Program-made: the position numbers and the translations under genes
Assembly (NCBI GenBank): GCA_903905285.1
Contig: CAIVFQ010000071.1
Location: forward strand, 1 to 6,925
Source of the DNA: an uncultured Alphaproteobacteria bacterium
Lineage (GTDB): Bacteria; Pseudomonadota; Alphaproteobacteria; Paracaedibacterales; CAIULA01
Reading direction: 5' to 3'
Length of the DNA stretch: 6,925 bases
Notes under the pieces: generated by a model
Databases searched by the model: none
The model's input: only the letters and a program-made list of their open reading frames with translations
Told to the model about the DNA's origin: nothing
Part shown: piece by piece, positions 5,692 to 6,925 of the stretch
Layout: each line of letters begins with the position of its first letter
Numbering within the stretch: the first letter of the stretch is position 1

Positions 5692-6925
5692 ATGATTTCT
5701 AAGACGCCACTACTTAACGGATTTGATGATTTTGCAAAAGTTAACGCGCAAAATGTTTTGTCTTTGATAACAAAGGAAACAATTAGCGACGCGTCTTTTC
5801 ATATTAGTCAAGCCGCTAACTATACGCCGATGTTAGAAACACCCTGGTTGAGTCAAAAAATTCAGGGTAGCGTTCACCTGAAACTAGAGAACATGCAGGT
5901 TGCGGGTTCGTTTAAGGCACGGGGTGTTTACCTGAAATTGCTTAGCCTAAGCGAAGAACAAAAACAACGCGGTGTTATTGCCATTTCGACTGGGAATCAC
6001 GCCTTAGGTGTTGCGCATCAGGCTCAGCTTATGGGGATCAAAACAACCATTGTAATGCCAGAAAGTACGTCATTTTCCAAAGTTGAAAATGTGCGTCATT
6101 ACGGAGTCTCGGTTATTTTGCAAGGCAAGCATATGCTTGAATCGCGCGATTTTGCCCTGCAGCTTATTAAAAAGCATGGTTACACCATGATTCACCCTTT
6201 TGACGACCCCTATATCATTGCTGGCCAAGGGACAGTAGGGCTAGAGGTTATGCAACAGGCGCCCACCCTAGAAACACTGATTGTTCCTATCGGTGGAGGG
6301 GCTTTGGCGGCGGGCATTTGTATTGCGGCTAAAGCGATAAATCCAAATATTCATATTATTGGCGTTCAATCAGAGTTTTGCCCGGCGACAGCTGAAATTT
6401 TATTTCCTAATACTTTACCGACTGAACGCTGCTTTTTAACGAAAAGCCTGGCTGAAAGCATGAATGTTCAGTTCCCAGGTGAATTAACATTGTCTATTTT
6501 GGCTGAGCATTTGGACGATTGTATCGTTATTCCAGAAAGATATATTGAGCGGGCGATTGAATCGTTGATTGATCGCAGCAAAATCGTTGCCGAGGGGGCA
6601 GGGGCTTTGGGCGTTGCTTGTTTGTTGTACGCACCTGAACTGTTTCGCGATAAACGTGTTGGCACCTTTATCAGTGGTGGCAACATTGATGCAAAAGACT
6701 TGGCATCCGTTTTATCAAGCAGCCATAAGGACAAAGGATGCATGGCGCGGTATCAAATTGAAACACCTGATACACCGGCAACTTTGGGTCAGCTTTCTTA
6801 TATTATTGGAAAAGCAGGCGGGCAGATTTTCGAATTAAGCCAGCAAAAAGCTTTAAACAGAATTTCTGCTAAAATGACCTCTATTAAAGCAGTTATCGAA
6901 ACGCGTAATACACAACATGCAGATC
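5692..6925 (+). CDS. Threonine dehydratase (ammonia-lyase) with ACT domain, 3' truncated by window
   Basis: This PLP enzyme (fold type II) deaminates L-threonine, and often L-serine, to 2-oxobutanoate or pyruvate, either as the entry to isoleucine synthesis or as amino acid catabolism. The frame stays open for 411 codons to the window edge. K75 in AGSFKARG is the PLP-binding lysine and follows LKLENMQ (63-69). STGNHALG (99-106) is the Asn-loop that holds the cofactor, GGGALAAG (201-208) is the phosphate-binding glycine loop, and SGGNID (328-333) is the family's late motif. From about residue 352 an ACT-like region begins (PDTPATLGQL, IIGKAGGQI), so allosteric control by an amino acid is likely. 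Only one ACT unit fits, pointing to the short, single-ACT form (IlvA/TdcB-like) rather than the roughly 510-residue E. coli IlvA. I give no symbol because biosynthetic and catabolic roles cannot be told apart here. ATG 5692 is chosen although it lacks a strong ribosome binding site. By family length only about 10-20 residues are missing. Confidence 0.93.
   Translation, partial: MISKTPLLNGFDDFAKVNAQNVLSLITKETISDASFHISQAANYTPMLETPWLSQKIQGSVHLKLENMQVAGSFKARGVYLKLLSLSEEQKQRGVIAISTGNHALGVAHQAQLMGIKTTIVMPESTSFSKVENVRHYGVSVILQGKHMLESRDFALQLIKKHGYTMIHPFDDPYIIAGQGTVGLEVMQQAPTLETLIVPIGGGALAAGICIAAKAINPNIHIIGVQSEFCPATAEILFPNTLPTERCFLTKSLAESMNVQFPGELTLSILAEHLDDCIVIPERYIERAIESLIDRSKIVAEGAGALGVACLLYAPELFRDKRVGTFISGGNIDAKDLASVLSSSHKDKGCMARYQIETPDTPATLGQLSYIIGKAGGQIFELSQQKALNRISAKMTSIKAVIETRNTQHAD

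Noticed and set aside
6468..6838. Minus-strand (6468-6743) and plus-strand (6569-6838) open frames in the dehydratase region
   Set aside because: Both lie out of frame within the continuous dehydratase coding sequence, which carries all the conserved motifs.
1..6925. CRISPR array, tRNA/rRNA, transposase, toxin-antitoxin pair or multi-gene defence system
   Set aside because: No spaced direct repeats, structural RNA signatures, transposase motifs or paired small genes were seen. The HEPN-like motif occurs in a lone exported protein without an antitoxin-like partner.

Overview
The window reads as chromosomal DNA of an AT-leaning alphaproteobacterium. The TrmB N-terminus (a GRRQSRPL-type segment) and the fabD-fabG pair fit that class. 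A decaying gene beside a large, unrecognised exported protein suggests a host-associated lineage such as Holosporales or Rickettsiales. That placement is an inference from style, not from a marker gene.

Layout. Bases 1-629 hold the 3' end of a PEP-utilising phosphotransferase gene (PEP synthase / rifampicin phosphotransferase-like architecture). It is broken by at least one clear frameshift, best placed at an A8 run at 270-277, and probably by two more near the left edge. The C-terminal swivelling domain with its catalytic His is still intact in one frame. Bases 751-3099 encode a 782-residue protein with a signal peptide and no family I can name. Its one suggestive motif is a HEPN-like R-x4-H. 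It meets trmB (3096-3800, minus strand) tail to tail with a 4-base overlap. TrmB is the tRNA m7G46 methyltransferase and is divergent from fabD across a 60-base gap.

fabD (3861-4808) and fabG (4830-5579) lie 21 bases apart and should form one transcription unit. They supply malonyl-ACP and the first reduction of each fatty acid elongation cycle. The acpP gene that often follows fabG in Proteobacteria is absent. Instead, after 112 bases containing a plausible promoter and an 8-bp inverted repeat, there is a PLP-dependent threonine dehydratase with a C-terminal ACT domain (5692 to the window end, 3' end cut off).

TrmB, FabD, FabG and the dehydratase are ordinary housekeeping enzymes with their catalytic residues present. 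The two items that stand out are the frameshifted phosphotransferase remnant and the large exported orphan protein. I see no CRISPR array, tRNA, rRNA, insertion sequence, phage gene or recognisable defence or secretion system, and I do not claim a new system here.
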